Of a stretch of DNA of 64,000 nt, positions 22,104 to 34,749 are shown in pieces. The stretch comes from Symsagittifera roscoffensis (Eukaryota; Xenacoelomorpha; Acoela; Convolutidae): positions 26,464,303 through 26,528,302 of the forward strand of contig NC_087069.1 in assembly GCF_963678635.1 (NCBI RefSeq), written 5' to 3'. The notes beneath the pieces were generated by a model. That model saw only the letters and a list, made by a program, of their open reading frames with translations. It was not told the DNA's origin and ran no database searches. A program made the translations under genes and the position numbers. Every line of letters starts with the position of its first letter. Within the stretch, counting starts at the first letter, position 1.

Positions 22104-22679
22104 TGTTTAAACGATTTACCACAGCAGTAACAATTTCTACTGTACAAAAACAGTTTCATCGTACAGCGTTAAATATAAAGCGTCAATTTTGGAAGCAAAA
22201 AGTCCGGAATTCTTTTTTTTAAATTTAGAATTTGGCACAGATTTTCACTTTTGTGATACTATAAAACTCATCGACAAAAACACTTTTTGTAGTTTTAGGT
22301 GTTCAGGATTCTAAAAAATGACATTACCGGAAGCAAAAAAAATTAGTTGAACTCATCTGTAAAATCAAGGCATAATGAAAATTTGAGAAGCCGAAGAAAA
22401 TATGAGAAGCCGCAATTAGCCAAAAACCTAAGGGCTGTTTCATCGTCGACAGTTGATTCTTAACTACTGCAGGTCTTCTATCGGATAAACTCATAGTAAA
22501 ATTTACTGATTTTATGTAAAAATTAACACAGTCTTCTGCTGAGGATGTTATAAATTCAGTTTTAGGGAAGTCAAATCCCTAGTCGTCTAAAAGAAACTTA
22601 ATTTATATAAAAAAGTAGTATTGAAATGTTTTAAGATTAGCCACCAAAAACAGTTTGAGATTTCTGATTTAACCGATTA

Positions 22680-22751
22680 AGGTCTCACTGAGATTTGAAC
22701 TCGGATCTTTGGATTCAAAGTCCAAGGTGCTAACCATTACACCATGAAACC
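22680..22751 (-). tRNA. tRNA-Gln (TTG), class A, one T-stem mismatch
   Basis: All stems pair except one C-A in the T stem (CCGAG/CTCAG). T loop TTCAAAT and B box are normal. Confidence 0.7.
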
Positions 22752-23320
22752 TATCACAATTGCTTAACACAGTAGTAACAAATCCTACTGTACAAAAACA
22801 GTTTCATCGTAAAGCGTTAAATATAAAGCTTCAATTTTGGAAGCAAAAAGTCCGGAATTCTTTTTTTTTTAAATTTAGAATTTGGCACAGATTTTCACTT
22901 TTGTGATACTATAAAACTCATCGTTATAAACAATTTTTGTAGTTTTAAGTACTCAGGAGTCTGAAAAATGACATTAACTGATGCAAAAAAGAATTAGTTG
23001 AACACATCTGTAAAATCAAAGCATAATGAAAATATGAGAAGCCGCAAAGTAGCCATAAACCTAAGGGCTGATTCATTTTCGAAATTTGATTCTTAACTAC
23101 TGCAGGGCTTCTATCGGAAAAACTCTCAGTAAAAATTACTGATTTGTATGAAAAAATAACACAGTCTGGTGCTGAGAAGGGTTATAAATTCAGGTTTAAA
23201 GAAACCAATTTCATTAATCGTCTAGAATTTTTTTTTTAATTTATCTAAAAAAGAAGTATTTATATGTTTCAAGATAAGCCAAAAAAAAAACAAGTTGCGC
23301 TTTCAGATTTAACCGATCAA

Positions 23321-23369
23321 GGTCTCACGGATTCATAGTCCAAGGTGCTAACCATTACACCACGAGACC
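23321..23369 (-). pseudogene. 49-nt tRNA-Gln derivative lacking the T arm
   Basis: Same deletion; anticodon loop CTATGAA. The acceptor pairs fully. Confidence 0.75.
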
Positions 23370-23934
23370 TGTTTAAACGATTTACCACAGCAGTAACAAT
23401 TTCTACTGTACAAAAACAGTTTCATCGTAAAGTGTTAAATATAAAGCGTCAATTTTGGAAGCAAAATGTCCGGAATTCTTTTTTTTTAATTTAGAATTTA
23501 GCACAGATTTTCACTTTTGTGATACTATAAAACTCATCGTCAAAAACACTTTTGTAGTTTTAGGTACTCAAGATTCTAAAAAATGACATTACCTGAAGCA
23601 AAAAAAAAATTAGTTGAACACATCTGTAAAATCAAGGCATAATGAATCAATGCATATGAGAAGCCGCAATTAGCCAATAATCTAAGGGCTGTTTCATCGT
23701 CGACAGTTGATTCTTAACTACAGCAGGTCTTCTATCGGATAAACTCATAGTAAAACTTAGTGATTTTATGTAAAAATTAACACAGTCTGCTGCTGAGGAT
23801 GTTATAAATTCAGTTTTAGGGAAGTCAAATCCCTAGTCGTCTAAAAAAATTTAATTTATATAAAAAAAGAAGTATTGAAATGTTTTAAGATTAGCCACCA
23901 AAAAACATTTTGAGATTTCTGATTTAACTGAATA

Positions 23935-24006
23935 AGTTCTCTCCGAGATTTGAACTCGGATCTTGGGACTCAGAGTCCAAGGTGCTAACAATTACACCAT
24001 TGAACC
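23935..24006 (-). pseudogene. tRNA-Gln-like (anticodon CTG), degenerate acceptor
   Basis: Loop CTCTGAG gives CTG. Acceptor GGTTCAA/AGAGAAC is broken and the anticodon stem TTGGA/TCCCA has one mismatch. T arm and B box are normal. Confidence 0.55.
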
Positions 24007-24588
24007 TATAACAATTGCTTAACACAGCAGTAACAAATCCTACTTTACAAAAACAGTTTCATCGTAAAGCGTTAAATATAAAGCGTCAATTTTGAAAGCA
24101 AAATGCCCGGAAATCTTTGTAAAAAAATTTAGAATTTGGCACAGATTGTCACTTTTGTGATACTATAAAACTCATCGTTAAAAACAATTTTTGTAGTTTT
24201 AGGTACTCAGGATTCTAAAAAATGACATTACTTGAAGCATAAAAAAATTAGTTGACGACATCTGTAACATCAAGGCATAATGAAAATTTGAGAAGCCGGT
24301 GAAGATATGAGAAGCCGCAATTAGCCAATAACCTAAGGGCTGTTTCATCGTCGACAGTTGATTCTTAACTACTGCAGGGCTTACTATCGGAAAAACTCAT
24401 ACTAAAAAACTACCTGATTTATATCTAAACAATAACACAGACTGGTGCTGAGGATGGTTGTAAAATGAGTTTTAGGGAATTCAAACTCATTAGTCGTCTA
24501 AAAAATTTTTAATTAGAAAAAAAGAAGAATTCAAACGTTTTAAGACTAGCCACCAAAAATCTGTTGCGATTCCAGATTTAGCCGATTA

Positions 24589-24660
24589 AGGTCTCACCGA
24601 AATTTGAACTCGGATATTTGGATTCAAAGACCAAGGTGCTAACCTTTACACCATGAAACC
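24589..24660 (-). tRNA. tRNA-Gln (TTG), class A, one anticodon-stem mismatch
   Basis: T31-T39 mismatch next to the loop and a G-U in the T stem. Otherwise intact, with normal B box. Confidence 0.65.
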
Positions 24661-25221
24661 TGAAACAAATGCTTGACATAGCAGTAACAATTCCTACTTT
24701 ACAAAAACAGTTTCATCGTAAAGCGTTAAACATAAAGCGTCAATTTTGGAAGCAAACTGTCCTGAATTCTTTTTTAAAAATTTAGAATTTGGCACAGAAT
24801 TTCACTTTCGTGATACCATAAAACTCATCGTTATAAACAATTTTTGTAGTTTTAAGTACTCAGGAGTCTGAAAAATGACATTACCTGATGCAAAAAAAAA
24901 TTAGTTGAACACATCTGTAAAATCAAAGCATAATGAAAATATGAGAAGCCGCTAAGTAGCCAAAAAGCTAAGGATTGATTCATTTTCGAAATTTGATTCT
25001 TAACTACTGCAGGGCTTCTATCGGAAAATCTCTCAGTAAAAGTTTCTGATTTGTATGAAAAAATAACACAGTCTGGTGCTGAAAATGGTTATAAATTCAC
25101 TTTTAGAGAAGCCAAATTCATTAATCGTCTAGAATTTTTTTAAAATTTATCTATAAAAGAAGTGTTTATGTTTCAAGATAAGCCAAAAAAACAAGTTGCG
25201 CTTTCAGATTTAACCGATCAA

Positions 25222-25270
25222 GGTTTCAAGGATTCATAGTCCAAGGTGCTAACCATTACACCACGAGACC
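25222..25270 (-). pseudogene. 49-nt tRNA-Gln derivative lacking the T arm
   Basis: Same deletion; loop CTATGAA; 3' strand TTGAAACC. Confidence 0.75.
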
Positions 25271-25846
25271 TGTTTAAACGATTTACCACAGCAGTAACAA
25301 TTTCTACTGTACAAAAACAGTTTCATCGTACAGCGTTAAATATAAAGCGTCAATTTTGGAAGCAAAAAGTCCGGAATTCTTTTTTTTAAATTTAGAATTT
25401 GGCACAGATTTTCACTTTTGTGATACTATAAAACTCATCGTCAAAAACACTTTTTGTAGTTTTAGGTGTTCAGGATTCTAAAAAATGACATTACCGGAAG
25501 CAAACAAAATTAGTTGAACTCATCTGTAAAATCAAGGCATAATGAAAATTTGAGAAGCCGATGAAAATATGAGAAGCCGCAATTAGCCAAAAACCTAAGG
25601 GCTGTTTCATCGTCGACAGTTGATTCTTAACTACTGCAGGTCTTCTATCGGATAAACTCATAGTAAAATTTACTGATTTTATGTAAAAATTAACACAGTC
25701 TTCTGCTGAGGATGTTATAAATTCAGTTTTAGGGAAGTCAAATCCCTAGTCGTCTAAAAGAAACTTAATTTATATAAAAAAGTAGTATTGAAATGTTTTA
25801 AGATTAGCCACCAAAAACAGTTTGAGATTTCTGATTTAACCGATTA

Positions 25847-25918
25847 AGGTCTCACTGAGGTTTGAACTCGGATCTTTGGATTCAAAGTCCAAGGTGCTAA
25901 CCATTACACCATGAAACC
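25847..25918 (-). tRNA. tRNA-Gln (TTG), class A, one T-stem mismatch
   Basis: T stem CCGAG/CTCAG with one C-A; T loop TTCAAAC. Other stems intact. Confidence 0.7.
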
Positions 25919-26496
25919 TATCACAATTGCTTAACACAGTAGTAACAAAACCTACTGTACAAAAACAGTTTCATCGTAAAGCGTTAAATATAAAGCGTCA
26001 ATTTTGGAAGCAAAAAGTCCGGAATTCTTTTTTTTTAATTTAGAATTTGGCACAGATTATCACTTTTGTGATACTATAAAACTCATCGTCAAAAACACTT
26101 TTTGTAAATTAAGGTGTTCAGGATTCTAAAAAATGACATTACCTGAAGCAAAAAAAAAATTAGTTGAACACATCTGTAAAATCAAGGCATATTGAAAATT
26201 TGAGAAGCCGATGAAAATATGAGAAGCCGCAATTAGCCAATAACCTGAGGGCTGTTTCATCGTCGACAGTTGATTCTTAACTACTGCAGGTCTTCTATCG
26301 GATAAACTCATAGTAAAATTTACTGATTTTATGTAAAAATTAACACAGTCTTCTGCTGAGGATGTTATAAATTCAGTTTTAGGGAAGTCAAATCCCTAGT
26401 CGTCTAAAAGAAACTTAATTTATATAAAAAAGTAGTATTGAAATGTTTTAAGATTTGCCACCAAAAATAGTTTGAGATTTCTGATTTAACGGATTA

Positions 26497-26568
26497 AGGT
26501 CTCACCGAGATTTATACTCGGATCTTTGGATTCAAAGTCCAAGGTGCTAACCATTACACCATGAAACC
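26497..26568 (-). pseudogene. tRNA-Gln-like (TTG), class A, T loop destroyed
   Basis: Stems pair, but the T loop reads TATAAAT instead of TTCAAAT, removing the conserved TTC and the B box. Confidence 0.6.
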
Positions 26569-27144
26569 TATAACGATCACTTAACACAGTATAACAAAAC
26601 CTACTGTACAAAAACAGTTTCATCGTAAAGCGTTAAATATAAAGCGTCAATTTTGGAAGCAAAATAACCGGAATTCTTTTTTTTAAATTTAGAATTTAGC
26701 ACAGATTTTCACTTTTGTGATACTGTAAAACTCATCGTCAAAAACACTTTTGTAGTTTTAGGTACTCAAGATTCTAAAAAATGACATTACCTGAAGCAAA
26801 AAAAAAATTAGTTGAACGCATCTGTAAAATCAAAGCATAATGAAAATTTGAGAAGCCGATGAAAAAATGAGAAGCCGCAATTAGCCAATAATCTAAGGGC
26901 TGCTTCATCGTCGACAGTTGATTCTTAACTACTGCAGGTCTTTTATCGGATAAACTCATAGTAAAACTAACTGATTTTATGTAAAAATTAACACAGTCTG
27001 CTGCTGAGGATGTTATAAATTCAGTTTTAGGGAAGTCAAATCCCTAGTCGTCTAAAAGAAACTTAATTTATATAAAAAAGTAGTATTGAAATGTTTTAAG
27101 ATTAGCCACCAAAAACAGTTTGAGATTTCTGATTTAACCGATTA

Positions 27145-27216
27145 AGGTCTCACTGAGGTTTGAACTCGGATCTTTGGATTCAAAGTCCAAGGTTCTATCC
27201 ATTACACCATGAAACC
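27145..27216 (-). tRNA. tRNA-Gln-like (TTG), class A, altered D arm
   Basis: The D arm reads GGATAGAACC, losing one D-stem pair, and the T stem has one C-A mismatch. Anticodon arm normal. Confidence 0.55.
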
Positions 27217-27778
27217 TATAACAATCGCTTAACACAGCAGTAACAAATCCTACTGTACAAAAACAGTTTCATCGTAAAGAGTTAAACATAAAGCGTCAAT
27301 TTTGAAAGCAAAATGTCAGGAATTCTTTTTAAAAAAAATTAGAATTTGGCACAGATTTTCACTTTTGTGATACTATAAAACTCATCGTTATAAACAATTT
27401 TTGTAGTTTTAAAAACTCAGGAGTCTGAAAACCGACATTACCTGATGCAAAAAAGAATTAGTTGAACACATCTGTAAAATCAAAGCATAATGAAAATATG
27501 AGAAGCCGCAAAGTAGCCAAAAAGCTAAGGGCTGATTCATTTTCGAAATTTGATTCTTAACTACTGCAGGGCTTCTATCGGATAAACTCACAGTAAAATT
27601 TACTGAGTTGTATGAAAAAATAACACAGTCTGGTTCTGAGGATGGTTATAAGTTCAAGTTTAGAGAAGTCAAATTCATCAATCATCAAGAATTTTTTTAA
27701 ATTTATCTAAAAAGAGGAATTTATATGTTTCAAGATTAGCCACTAAAAACAAGTTGCGCTTTCAGATTTAACCGATCA

Positions 27779-27850
27779 AGGTCTCTTCGAGACTTGAACT
27801 CGGATCTTTGGATTCAAAGTCCAAGGTACTAACCATTACACCACGAGACC
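27779..27850 (-). tRNA. tRNA-Gln (TTG), class G, minor lesions
   Basis: Acceptor GGTCTCG/AGAGACC has a mismatch at the last pair and the T stem (CTCGA) one at its base. D arm has GTACC. B box TTCAAG normal. Confidence 0.6.
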
Positions 27851-28409
27851 TGACTAAACGATTTACCACAGCAGTAACAATTTCAACTGTACAAAAACAG
27901 TTTCATCGTAAAGCGTTAAATATAAAGCGTCAATTTTGGAAGCAAAATGTCCGGATTTTTTTTAATTTAGAATTTGGCACAGATTTTCTCTTTTGTGATA
28001 CTATAAAGTTCAACGTCAAAAACAATTTTTGTAGTTTTAGGTACTCAGGCGTCTGAAAAACGACATTACCTGATGCAAAAAAGAATTAGTTGAACACATC
28101 TGTAAAATCAAAGCATAATGAAAATATGAGAAGCCGCAAAGTAGCCAAAAAGCTAAGGGCTGATTCATTTTCGAAATTTGATTCTTAACTACTGCAGGGC
28201 TTCTATCGGATTAAATCACAGTGAAATTTACTGATTTGCGTGAAAAAAATAACACAGCCTGGTTCTGAGGATGGTTATAAGTTCAAGTTTAGAGAAGTCC
28301 AATTCATTAATCGTCTAGAATTTTTTTAAAATTTATCTAAGAAAGAGGAATTTATATGTTTCAAGATTAGCCACCAAAAACAAGTTGCGCTTTCAGATTT
28401 AACCGATCA

Positions 28410-28481
28410 AGGTCTCACCGTGACTTGAACTCGGATCTGTGGATTCAAAGTCCAAGGTGCTAACCATTACACCACGAGACG
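28410..28481 (-). pseudogene. tRNA-Gln-like (TTG), class G, degenerate
   Basis: Position 1 is C instead of G, the T stem has A-A, and the anticodon stem has one mismatch at its base. Shares the C1 change with 35639-35710. Confidence 0.5.
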
Positions 28482-29034
28482 TGACTAACCAATTTACCAC
28501 AGCAGTAACAATTTCTACTTTACAAAAACAGTTTCATCGTAAAGCATTAAATATAAAGCGTCAATTTTGGAAGCAAAATGTCCGGATTTTTTTTTAATTT
28601 AGAATTTGGCACAGATTTTCACTTTTGTGATACTATAAAACTCAACGTCAAAAAGAATTTTTGTAGTTTTAGGTACTCAGGATTCTAAAAAATGACATTA
28701 CCTGAAGCAAAACTTTTTTTTTATTAAATCTGTAAAGTCAAGGCATACTGAAACATGAGAAGCCGCAATTAGCCAATAACCTAGGGGCTGTTTCATCGTC
28801 GACAGTTGATTCTTAACTACTTCAGGTCTTCTATCGGATAAACTCATAGTAAAACTTACTAATTTTATATAAAAATTAACACAGTCTGCTGCTGAGGATG
28901 TTATAAATTCAGTTTTAGGGAAGTCAAATCCCTAGTCGTCTAAGAGAAACTTAATTTATATAAAAAAAAGTAGTATTGAAATGTTTTAAGATTAGCCACC
29001 AAAAACAGTGTGAGATTTCTGAATTAACCGATTG

Positions 29035-29106
29035 AGGTCTCACCGAGATTTGAACTCGGATCTTTAGATTCAAAGTCCAAGGTGCTAACCATTTCACCAT
29101 TAAACC
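29035..29106 (-). tRNA. tRNA-Gln-like (TTG), class A, acceptor mismatch
   Basis: Acceptor GGTTTAA has one mismatch; A box has GGTGAAATGG; anticodon stem has one G-U. T arm and B box normal. Confidence 0.55.
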
Positions 29107-29668
29107 TATTACAATCGCTTAACATAGCAGTAACAAATCCTACTGTACAAAAACAGTTTCATCGTAAATGGTTAAACATAAAGCGTCAATTTTGAAACCA
29201 AAATGTCCGGATTTCTTTTTTAAAAATTTAGAATTTGGCACAGATTTTCACTTTTGTGATACTAAAAAACTCATCGTTATAAACAATTTTTGTAGTTTTA
29301 AATACTCAGGAGTCTGTAAAACGACATTACCTGATGCAAAAAAGAATTAGTTGAACACATCTGTAAAATCAAAGCATAATGAAAATATGAGAAGCCGCAA
29401 AGTAGCCAAAAAGCTAAGGGCTGATTCATTTTTGAAATTTGATTCTTAAGTACTGCAGGGCTTCTATCGGATAAACTCACAGTAAAATTCACTGATTTGT
29501 ATGCAAAAAAAACACAGTCTGGTTCTGAGGATGATTATTAGTTCAAGTTTAGAGAAGTCAAATTCATTAATCGTCAAGAATTTTTTTAAATTTATCTAAA
29601 AAAGAGGAATTTATATGTTTCAAGATTAGCCACCAAAAACAAGTTGCGCTTTCAGAATTAACCGCTCA

Positions 29669-29740
29669 AGGTCTCACCGAGACTTGAACTCGGATCTTTG
29701 GATTCAAAGTCCAAGGTGCTAACCATTACACCACGAGACT
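29669..29740 (-). tRNA. tRNA-Gln (TTG), class G, A1-C72 mismatch
   Basis: Every stem pairs except the first acceptor pair (A1 instead of G1). B box and terminator present. Confidence 0.7.
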
Positions 29741-30298
29741 TGACTAAACGATTTACCACAGCAGTTACAATTTCTACTGTACAAAAACAGTTTCATCGTA
29801 AAGCGTTAAATATAAAGCGTCAATTTTGGAAGCAAAATGTCCGGATTTTTTTAAATTTAAAATTTGGCACAGATTTTCACTTTTGTGATACTATAAAGTT
29901 CAACGTCAAAAACAATTTTTGTAGTTTTAGGTACTCAGGAGTCTGAAAAACGACATTACCTGATGCAAAAAAGAATTAGTTGAACACATCTGTAAAATCA
30001 AAGCATAATGAAAATATGAGAAGCCGCAAAGTAGACAAAAAGCTAAAGGTTGATTCATTTTCGAAATTTGATTCTGAACTACTGCAGGGTTTCTATCGGA
30101 AAAACTCCAGTAAAAATTACTGATTTGTATGCAAAAAATAACACAGTCTGGTGCTGAGAATGGTTATAAATTCAGGTTTAGAGAAGCCAAATTCATTAAT
30201 CGTCTAGAATTTTTTTAAAATTTATCTAAAAAAGAAGTGTTTATATGTTTCAAGATAAGCCAAAAAAACAAGTTGCGCTTTCAGATTTAACCGATCAA

Positions 30299-30347
30299 GT
30301 TCTCACGGATTCATAGTCCAAGGTGCTTACCATTACACCACGAGACC
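30299..30347 (-). pseudogene. 49-nt tRNA-Gln derivative lacking the T arm
   Basis: Same deletion; loop CTATGAA; D arm has GGTAAGCACC and the 3' strand TGAGAAC. Confidence 0.75.
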
Positions 30348-30905
30348 TGATTAAACGATTTACCACAGCAGTAACAATTTCTACTGTACAAAAACAGTTT
30401 CAACATAAAGCGTTAAATATAAAGCGTCAATTTTGGAAGCAAAATGTGCGGACTTTTTTTTATTAATTTAGAATTTGGCACAGATTTTCACTTTTGTGAT
30501 ACTATAAAACTCAACGTCAAAAACACTTTTTGTAGTTTTAGGTACTCAGGATTCTAAAAAATGACATTACCTGAAGCAAAACTTTTTTTTTGATTACATC
30601 TGTAAAGTCAAGGCATAATGAAATATGAGAAGCCGCAATTAGCCAATAACCTAAGGGCTGTTTCATCGTCGAAAGATGTTTCTTACCTACAGCAGGGCTT
30701 ACTATCGGAAAAACTCAAACTAAAAAAACTACCTGATTTATATCTAAACATTAACACAGACTGGTGCTGAGGAAGATTATAAAATCAGTTTTAGGGAATT
30801 CAAACTCATTAGTCGTCTAAAAAAATTTTAATTTAAAAAAGAAGAATTCAAAGGTTTTAAGATTAGCCACCAAAAATCAGTTGCGATTCGAGATGTAAAC
30901 GATTA

Positions 30906-30977
30906 AGGTCTCATCGAGATTTCAACTCGGATCTTTGGATTCAAAGTCCAAGGTGCTAACCTTTACACCAAGAAACA
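30906..30977 (-). pseudogene. tRNA-Gln-like (TTG), class A derivative
   Basis: Position 1 is T and the acceptor has a second mismatch (TGTTTCT). T stem one mismatch, T loop C56G. Confidence 0.6.
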
Positions 30978-31558
30978 TGTAACAAACGCTTGACACAGCA
31001 GTAACAATTCCTACTGTAGAAAAACAGTTTCATCGTAAAGCGTTAAAAATAAAGCTTCAATTTTGGATTGGAAGCAAAATGTCCGGAATTCTTTTTTTTT
31101 AGTTTAGAATTTAGCACAGATTTTCACTTTTGTGATACTATAAAACTCATCGTCAAAAACATTTTTGTAGTTTTAGGTACTCAAGATTCTAAAAAATGAC
31201 ATTACCTGAAGCAAAAAAAAATTAGTTGAACACATCTGTAAAATCAAAGCATAATGAAAAATTGAGAAGCCGATGAAAAAATGAGAAGCCGCAATTAGCC
31301 AATAATCTAAGGGCTGCTTCATCGTCGACAGTTGATTCTTAACTACTGCAGGTCTTTTATTGGATAAACTCATAGTAAAACTAACTGATTTTATGTAAAA
31401 ATTAACACAGTCTGCTGCTGAGGATGTTATAAATTCAGTTTTAGGGAAGTCAAATCCCTAGTCGTCTAAAAGAAACTTAATTTATATGAAAAAGTAGTAT
31501 TGAAATGTTTTAAGATTAGCCACCAAAAACAGTGTGAGATTTCTGATTTAACCAATTG

Positions 31559-31630
31559 AGGTCTCACCGAGATTTGAACTCAGATCTTTGGGTTCAAAGT
31601 CCAAGGTTCTATCCATTACACCATGAAACC
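31559..31630 (-). tRNA. tRNA-Gln-like (TTG), class A, altered D arm
   Basis: GGATAGAACC D arm as in 27145-27216; A31-C39 mismatch next to the anticodon loop; T stem has one U-G. Confidence 0.5.
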
Positions 31631-32187
31631 TATAACAATCGCTTATTACAGCAGTAACAAATCCTACAGTACAAAAACAGTTTCATCGTAAAGGGTTAAA
31701 CATAAAGCGTCAATTTTGAAAGCAAAATGTCAGGAATTCTTTTTAAAAAAATTAGAATTTACAGATTTTCACTTTTGTGATACTATAAAACTCATCGTTA
31801 TAAACAATTTTTGTAGTTTTAAATACTCAGGAGTCTGAAAAACGACATTACCTGATGCAAAAAAGAATTAGTTGAACACATCTGTAAAGTCAAGGCATAA
31901 TGAAATATGAGAAGCCGCAATTAGCCAATAACCTAAGGGCTGTTTCATCGTCGAAAGATGTTTCTTACCTACAGCAGGGCTTACTATCGGAAAAACTCAA
32001 ACTAAAAAAACTACCTGATTTATAACTAAACATTAACACAGACTGGTGCTGAGGAAGATTATAAAATCAGTTTTAGGGAATTCAAACTCATTAGTCGTCT
32101 AAAAAAATTTTAATTTAAAAAAGAAGAATTCAAAGGTTTTAAGATTAGCCACCAAAAATCAGTTGCGATTCGAGATGTAAACGATTA

Positions 32188-32259
32188 AGGTCTCATCGAG
32201 ATTTCAACTCGGATCTTTGGATTCAAAGTCCAAGGTGCTGACCTTTACACCATGAAACC
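32188..32259 (-). tRNA. tRNA-Gln-like (TTG), class A, T-loop variant
   Basis: Acceptor pairs; T stem CCGAG/CTCGA with one mismatch; C56G; D arm reads AAAGGTCAGC. Confidence 0.45.
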
Positions 32260-32840
32260 TGTAACAAACGCTTGACACAGCAGTAACAATTCCTACTGTA
32301 GAAAAACAGTTTCATCGTAAAGCGTTAAAAATAAAGCTTCAATTTTGGATTGGAAGCAAAATGTCCGGAATTCTTTTTTTTTAGTTTAGAATTTAGCACA
32401 GATTTTCACTTTTGTGATACTATAAAACTCATCGTCAAAAACATTTTTGTAGTTTTAGGTACTCAAGATTCTAAAAAATGACATTACCTGAAGCAAAAAA
32501 AAATTAGTTGAACACATCTGTAAAATCAAAGCATAATGAAAAATTGAGAAGCCGATGAAAAAATGAGAAGCCGCAATTAGCCAATAATCTAAGGGCTGCT
32601 TCATCGTCGACAGTTGATTCTTAACTACTGCAGGTCTTTTATCGGATAAACTCATAGTAAAACTAACTGATTTTATGTAAAAATTAACACAGTCTGCTGC
32701 TGAGGATGTTATAAATTCAGTTTTAGGGAAGTCAAATCCCTAGTCGTCTAAAAGAAACTTAATTTATATGAAAAAGTAGTATTGAAATGTTTTAAGATTA
32801 GCCACCAAAAACAGTGTGAGATTTCTGATTTAACCAATTG

Positions 32841-32912
32841 AGGTCTCACCGATATTTGAACTCGGATCTTTGGGTTCAAAGTCCAAGGTTCTATCCATTA
32901 CACCATGAAACC
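32841..32912 (-). tRNA. tRNA-Gln-like (TTG), class A, altered D arm
   Basis: GGATAGAACC D arm; T stem G53-A61 mismatch; A31-C39 mismatch. Confidence 0.5.
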
Positions 32913-33474
32913 TATAACAATCGCTTAACACAGCAGTAACAAATCCTACTGTACAAAAACAGTTTCATCGTAAAGGGTTAAACATAAAGCGTCAATTTTG
33001 AAAGCAAAATGTCAGGAATTCTTTTTAAAAAAATTAGAATTTGGCACAGATTTTCACTTTTGTGATACTATAAAACTCATCGTTATAAACAATTTTTGTA
33101 GTTTTAAAAACTCAGGAGTCTGAAAAACGACATTACCTGATGCAAAAAAGAATTAGTTGAACACATCTGTAAAATCAAAGCATAATGAAAATATGAGAAG
33201 CCGCAAAGTAGCCAAAAAGCTAAGGGCTGATTCATTTTCGAAATTTGATTCTTAACTACTGCAGGGCTTCTATCGGATAAACTCACAGTAAAATTTACTG
33301 AGTTGTATGAAAAAATAACACAGTCTGGTTCTGAGGATGGTTATAAGTTCAAGTTTAGAGAAGTCAAATTCATTAATCGTCAAGAATTTTTTTAAATTTA
33401 TCTAAAAAGAGGAATTTGTATGTTTCAAGATTAGCCACTAAAAACAAGTTGCGCTTTCAGATTTAACCGATCAA

Positions 33475-33534
33475 GACTTGAACTCGGATCTTTGGATTCA
33501 AAGTCCAAGGTACTAACCATTACACCACGAGACC
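33475..33534 (-). pseudogene. tRNA-Gln remnant lacking the 3' acceptor strand
   Basis: About 11 nt are deleted, covering the 3' acceptor strand and part of the T stem. The anticodon arm (TTG) and class G 5' strand remain. Confidence 0.75.
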
Positions 33535-34090
33535 TGACTAAACGATTTACCACAGCAGTAACAATTTCTACTGTACAAAAACAGTTTCATCGTAAAGCGT
33601 TAAATATAAAGCGTCAATTTTGGAAGCAAAATGTCCGGACTTTTTTAAATTTAGAATTTGGCACAGATTCTCACTTTTGTGATACTATAAAGTTCAACGT
33701 CAAAAACAATTTTTGTAGTTTTAGGTACTCAGGAGTCTGAAAAACGACATTACCTGATGCAAAAAAGAATTAGTTGAACACATCTGTAAAATCAAAGCAT
33801 AATGAAAATATGAGAAGCCGCAAAGTAGACAAAAAGCTAAAGGTTGATTCATTTTCGAAATTTGATTCTTAACTACTGCAGGGTTTCTATCGGAAAAACT
33901 CCAGTAAAAATTACTGATTTGTATGAAAAAATAACACAGTCTGGTGTTGAGAATGGTTATAAATTCAGGTTTAGAGAAGCCAAATTCATTAATCGTCTAG
34001 AATTTTTTTAAATTTATCTAAAAAAGAAGTGTTTATATGTTTCAAGATAAGCCAAAAAAACAAGTTGCGCTTTCAGATTTAACCGCTCAA

Positions 34091-34139
34091 GTTCTCACGG
34101 ATTCCTAGTCCAAGGTGCTTACCATTACACCACGAGACC
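34091..34139 (-). pseudogene. 49-nt T-armless derivative, anticodon loop CTAGGAA
   Basis: As the other T-armless copies, but the loop gives anticodon AGG (a Pro anticodon) through one change from CTATGAA. Duplicated at 37689-37737. Confidence 0.75.
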
Positions 34140-34690
34140 TGATTAAACGATTTACCACAGCAGTAACAATTTCTACTGTACAAAAACAGTTTCAACATAA
34201 AGCGTTAAATATAAAGCGTCAATTTTGGAATCAAAATGTGCGGAATTTTTTTTTTAATTTAGAATTTGGCACAGATTTTCACTTTTGTGATACTATAAAA
34301 CTCAACGTCAAAAACACTTTTTGTAGTTTTAGGTACTCAGGATTCTAAAAAATGACATTACCTGAAGCAAAACTTTTTTTTGATTACATCTGTAAAGACA
34401 AGGCATAATGAAATATGAGAAGCCGCAATTAGCCAATAACCTAAGGGCTGTTTCATCGTCGAAAGATGTTTCTTACCTACAGCAGGGCTTACTATCGGAA
34501 AAATTCAAACTAAAAAAACTACCTGATTTATATCTAAACATTAACACAGACTGGTGCTGAGGAAGATTATAAAATCAGTTTTAGGGAATTCAAAGTCATT
34601 AGTCGTCTAAAAAAAATTTAATTTAAAAAAGAAGAATTCAAAGGTTTTAAGATTAGCCACCAAAAATAAGTTGAGATTTCTGATTTAACC

Positions 34691-34749
34691 GATTGAACTC
34701 GGATCTTTGGATTCAAAGTTCAAGGTGCTAACCATTACACCATGAAACC
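34691..34749 (-). pseudogene. tRNA-Gln remnant lacking the 3' acceptor strand and half the T arm
   Basis: The deletion appears to join two GATT motifs that flank the 3' end of a normal copy, leaving GATTGAACTCGG. Anticodon TTG with one G-U in the stem. Duplicated at 38289-38347. Confidence 0.75.

Larger units (their letters stand above)
21423..26400. repeat. Five-unit higher-order repeat of about 3,167 bp
   Basis: Loci 21422, 22055 and 22680 recur 3,167 bp on at 24589, 25222 and 25847, in the same order of intact/near-intact, T-armless and near-intact copies, with the same linker families. Confidence 0.85.
28411..29970. repeat. Block duplicated at 35,640-37,172 (offset 7,229 bp)
   Basis: Loci 28410, 29035 and 29669 have partners at 35639, 36265 and 36898 at a constant 7,229-7,230 bp offset, with shared private changes such as GAGACG at the 5' end and TTTCACC in the D arm. 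Confidence 0.8.
30907..33120. repeat. Two copies of a dimer of 1,282 bp
   Basis: Loci 30906/31559 and 32188/32841 and their linkers repeat at exactly 1,282 bp. Both copies share a small insertion reading TTTTGGATTGGAAGC in the linker (about 31,060 and 32,342), which marks a recent duplication. Confidence 0.9.
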